DNA of 36,531 nucleotides from Nostoc sp. KVJ20. GTDB lineage: Bacteria > Cyanobacteriota > Cyanobacteriia > Cyanobacteriales > Nostocaceae. A program made the translations under genes and the position numbers. Below, piece by piece: positions 33,848 through 36,531 of this stretch; position 1 is the stretch's first letter; every line of letters starts with the position of its first letter. The notes beneath the pieces are model-generated. The model saw only the letters and a program-made list of their open reading frames with translations, made no database searches and was not told the origin of the DNA. The DNA lies in the NCBI RefSeq assembly GCF_001712795.1, contig NZ_KV757542.1:41004-77534 (forward strand), in the 5' to 3' direction.

Positions 33848-34110
33848 GGGTGTGGGAGTGTGTGAGGTGTGTGGGGAGTGTGGGGAGTGTGGGAGGATGG
33901 AATACAAGAGCGGTCGAGATTAAAGAAAATGGAAGAAAAAGGAAAAAAGTATTTTAGAACTCATGAGGACTTAGCCATTTATCAATTAGCATTTGAGACA
34001 GCGATGCAAATTTTTGAACATTCTAAAAGTCAAAATGATTACCCATCCTGATGATTGGCTACTCCCCACACCTCCCACACCTCCCACCCTTCCCACACTT
34101 CCCAAAGGGG
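33848..34110. mobile_element. GT-rich inverted element carrying a truncated gene
   Basis: A GTGTGGGGAG-type tract (33848-33900) and its inverse CTCCCCACACCTCCCAC (34062-34110) flank about 160 bases, and GGATGG / CCATCC (33895-33900, 34043-34048) are also inverted. Possible target copies TAGTCA occur at 33837-33842 and 34113-34118. It resembles small non-autonomous elements around four-helix-bundle genes in cyanobacteria; the ends are not sharply defined. Confidence 0.5.
33929..34051 (+). pseudogene. Truncated four-helix-bundle (23S IVS-type) protein
   Basis: The 40 codons start MEEKGKKYFRTHEDLAIYQL and continue AFETAMQIFEHSKS, the first helix pair of bacterial four-helix-bundle proteins (the 23S rRNA intervening-sequence/Avd-like family, usually about 115-130 residues). 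It then runs out into QNDYPS and a stop. The rest of the bundle is absent. It lies inside the GT-rich inverted element, as such genes often do in this group of organisms. Confidence 0.65.
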
Positions 34111-34111
34111 C

Positions 34112-34954
34112 TTAGTCACCAAGCTCAGTGCTGTTATCTTTATCAATATGATTAGGCTGAGATGTAAGCTGTTGTGCTGTTTGCTGTTTATCAAAGGCAA
34201 TGAGTCGATTAGTCTCTGAGTATGAAAGGTTGTTTTGTGTAATTTGAAACTCGTTAGAGTCATCTTTATAGGCTGTAAAAGCTGTTTCGGGATTACCAGT
34301 TTTTCTGTGAACGCTGAGAAGTTGCATTCCTTCTTTAATAAATAGTTGCAATCTGTAGGCTATCCCTTCATAAATGCGTCCTTGTTCAGTATCCTTGCCC
34401 ATTGTCATGACAGTTCTCATAACTGCTTTAATAAGAGATTTTTCAGCAATATCAATAGCTGGTGAGACATTGTTTTCTCTAGATTTATTTATGTTGTTTT
34501 CCTCCTTGCTAAGAGCTTCTTGCTCCCTTTCATCTTTGCTGACCCTCTGACCTAAAGGTAATTTTTGCACTCCCAATTCAAATATCTGTTGGAGGAATGT
34601 ATTCTTCTTCTGAGCAATTAAGTTTTCAACTCTTGCTGAATTATCTGGTTTAGATGCAACAGATGACTGTTGAGTTACAGCAAATTTATTTAAATACTCT
34701 GTGTAATATTTCTGTTTGAGATTTTGTCTGTAGTTTTCAATATTTTGAAGATTTTGAGATAAGGTTGTTCTCAGTTCTGACTGGAGATTTTCTCGCTCAG
34801 ATGCATCCAATGTGGTGGTTGATTGTAATGACGGTGGATGTTTCTCCAGAAAGAGTGCTAGTCTGTAAGCCATCATGTTGTTAGAAATGCCACTGTCACG
34901 ATTGATATTGCTGACTGTTTCTTGAAGTGAATTAGATGATTGGTTAGAATACAT
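34112..34954 (-). CDS. Hypothetical coiled-coil-like protein
   Basis: This 280-residue protein is hydrophilic and helical, with a Gln/Asn-rich composition. Two segments look alike: MMAYRLALFLEK near the N-terminus and GIAYRLQLFIKE near residue 195, suggesting a duplicated helical unit. No family, membrane segment or signal peptide was recognised. Its stop codon sits at the edge of the GT-rich element. It starts 12 bases after the end of the next upstream gene, so they form an operon. Confidence 0.55.
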   Translation of the reverse strand: MYSNQSSNSLQETVSNINRDSGISNNMMAYRLALFLEKHPPSLQSTTTLDASERENLQSELRTTLSQNLQNIENYRQNLKQKYYTEYLNKFAVTQQSSVASKPDNSARVENLIAQKKNTFLQQIFELGVQKLPLGQRVSKDEREQEALSKEENNINKSRENNVSPAIDIAEKSLIKAVMRTVMTMGKDTEQGRIYEGIAYRLQLFIKEGMQLLSVHRKTGNPETAFTAYKDDSNEFQITQNNLSYSETNRLIAFDKQQTAQQLTSQPNHIDKDNSTELGD

Positions 34955-34966
34955 GGCTAATGTAGT

Positions 34967-36531
34967 TTACAGTTCATTTTCAGGAGAATTAGATTGAGCC
35001 TTATGATGTGGTTGTTGAGGTTTTTGGGAATGTACTTCAACTTTTGGGGTGTAGGTGTTATGAATGACTTCACTACGGGCAGACATCAAATCTTGGATAA
35101 TTTCGTTTAGTGGGGGAAGGGAAATATCAGTTAATCCTTTGCGGCATTGCTCAACAACACTATGAATTAAAAGTTTATGGTAAAGTTCACGTTGCTCACC
35201 AAGGGTAAGTTTGCCAGTATGTTTAAGTTTCTCTTGTAATGGATAATTACCTTGCGCTGCGACTCCCGCCCATAAGCCAGTAGTTTCTAAATCTTGCCAA
35301 GGTTTAGCAATTAACGGGTGAACGGGCAAGAGAGTATTACGAATAGAGTTAGAAGAATCAGTAAGATGTTGTGAATCAGGTTGTTGATTTATTTGTTGTC
35401 GCAAATCATGAGTAATTTCGCTTAAAGGTGGAAGTACCAGATTGGTTCTTTGTTGTTGGCGAATTTCAGTCTGAGCTTGAACCTGAATTTTATGATAAAG
35501 TTCACGTTGTTCGCCAATGGAGAGTTTGCCATTGGATTGAATCTTTAAACGAAATTCAGCATTCTCCTGTTTTGCGATATCAGCCCATCGATGATTATCT
35601 TCTAGCTCTTGCCAGTATTGACCAAGCAAAGGATGAAGGGGTAGAGGAATGCTCTCGATGTCAGATTTGCTTAATTGATGTTGAGAAGTAGATGTTTTTT
35701 TGATTGGTTTAGCTACTGCTGTATTGGCTGGCTGCAAATTTATATCTTGAGAATTGCTAGCTAGGTCAAACGTAGAGTCCGGGGAAAGAAAATTTTGTTC
35801 AACCTGTGCTGCTGTGTAAGGAACAGAATTACTTTTTTGTTGCCTATTTTCTAAGTCTTGCCAAAGTTTAGCAATTTTTGGGTGAATAGGCACTTCTATA
35901 TCACGGGTAGCATGAGGATTGGCAGTTGCTTCCTTGGCAGGTTGTTGAATATCCAACTTTTGAGCAAGTAATCTGAGTTTAGCTATGTCTTGTTCAGTAA
36001 TAGCAAGAGTCTTAAGTTGATGTGTCATACCTGAATCTGTTCTGCTGAATTCAAAGCTGGCAGCAACTCTTGTAACACCAGTATGTTCAGTTTTCAGAAG
36101 TTGCAGAGTAGATGTAGTATCAAGTTGACTTTTCTGGTAGAGAATACGGTAATTGCCCAACTCCAAATCATCACAACCAGTCCTTTTTAGAGTTTGAGTG
36201 AGGATTTGCAAGATTTCAGAAGTCTTGAAGCTCTCTAAAATTGTGTGCGTACCATCAAAGGAGAGTGAACCAAGGGTATTAGCAATTTTCCTGGGGTCTT
36301 CATCGACTGAAGGTAGTTGTTTGCCACTTTTGAGATAATCAGCAACTAACAAAAACTCCTGCCTTTCGATTGGAAACATATCTTTAGGTTGCTCAGACAG
36401 AGTGATAGCTCCCCATTTATCGGCATAAAATTGCATTAGTGCCAAGGTTTCGTCAGCGCGGCGATGAATACTGTAATTATTGCCGGATTTTATGATAGTA
36501 AAAGCATCAGCCTGATAAACTAAATTACCAT
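34967..36531 (-). CDS. Large hypothetical protein with repeats, 5' end outside window
   Basis: The frame is open from the stop at 34967 to the window edge, giving 520 visible residues, so the start is outside. The N-terminal visible part is unrecognised. The C-terminal part has repeats of about 80 residues: HPLLGQYWQELEDNHRW and HPLIAKPWQDLETTGLW each lead to a GEQRELYHK segment and LPPL-E-I-DL, and an earlier partial copy is IHPKIAKLWQDLENRQQ. The tail is disordered and rich in Gln and His. No catalytic motif is seen. Position beside ParA-like and Rep genes suggests a plasmid role such as mobilisation, but that is only a guess. Confidence 0.6.
   Translation of the reverse strand, partial: GNLVYQADAFTIIKSGNNYSIHRRADETLALMQFYADKWGAITLSEQPKDMFPIERQEFLLVADYLKSGKQLPSVDEDPRKIANTLGSLSFDGTHTILESFKTSEILQILTQTLKRTGCDDLELGNYRILYQKSQLDTTSTLQLLKTEHTGVTRVAASFEFSRTDSGMTHQLKTLAITEQDIAKLRLLAQKLDIQQPAKEATANPHATRDIEVPIHPKIAKLWQDLENRQQKSNSVPYTAAQVEQNFLSPDSTFDLASNSQDINLQPANTAVAKPIKKTSTSQHQLSKSDIESIPLPLHPLLGQYWQELEDNHRWADIAKQENAEFRLKIQSNGKLSIGEQRELYHKIQVQAQTEIRQQQRTNLVLPPLSEITHDLRQQINQQPDSQHLTDSSNSIRNTLLPVHPLIAKPWQDLETTGLWAGVAAQGNYPLQEKLKHTGKLTLGEQRELYHKLLIHSVVEQCRKGLTDISLPPLNEIIQDLMSARSEVIHNTYTPKVEVHSQKPQQPHHKAQSNSPENEL

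Overview
The window looks like a piece of a large plasmid, or an integrated plasmid, from a filamentous heterocyst-type cyanobacterium (Nostoc/Anabaena/Calothrix group). The evidence is the frequent HIP1 octamer GCGATCGC, cyanobacterial families (DUF2808, RppA/RppB-like two-component pair, 4-Cys serine/threonine kinase, TPS plus CHAT pairs, PaO-type Rieske oxygenase), a CyRepA1-like plasmid replication protein, two tyrosine recombinases, ParA-like ATPases, and short purine-rich hairpin repeats typical of Nostocales. No rRNA or tRNA gene was seen. The species cannot be told from the sequence alone.

Layout. 1-3440: a secreted DUF2808 protein and an RppA/RppB-like two-component pair, tied together by three copies of the same spaced operator. 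3600-9700: accessory DNA with an IS5-type transposase stub, a small unknown gene, a tyrosine recombinase followed by two unknown genes, a half-length AcsF (Mg-protoporphyrin ester cyclase) homologue, gene relics, and a KorB/ParB-like DNA-binding protein with an iteron-like repeat inside its gene. 9900-11540: a pheophorbide-a-oxygenase-like Rieske protein. 11980-21953: an envelope and signalling island made of a TPS adhesin-like exoprotein translationally coupled to an exported CHAT protease; convergent to these, an operon of a transmembrane Ser/Thr kinase and an exported TPR protein; then a short NB-ARC STAND protein.

22820-36531 is the plasmid backbone: CyRepA1-like Rep, a recombinase with a 11-6-11 core-like site touching its start codon, a DNA-binding protein with a 20-bp perfect palindrome in its promoter, a MITE with intact terminal repeats and target duplication that altered the 3' end of a gene, a pseudogene with an in-frame stop, a BRO-N-like protein, an overlapping operon of two ParA-like ATPases and a membrane protein, an orphan NarL-type regulator with its own palindrome, a second MITE-like element carrying a truncated four-helix-bundle gene, and two genes of unknown function, the last running off the window.

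The two most notable things are the envelope island (exoprotein, exported CHAT protease, kinase with external TPRs, STAND ATPase) and the regulatory DNA: several perfect palindromes or spaced repeats sit exactly where operators or recombination sites would be expected. Functions given for the unknown genes are limited to what their residues show.
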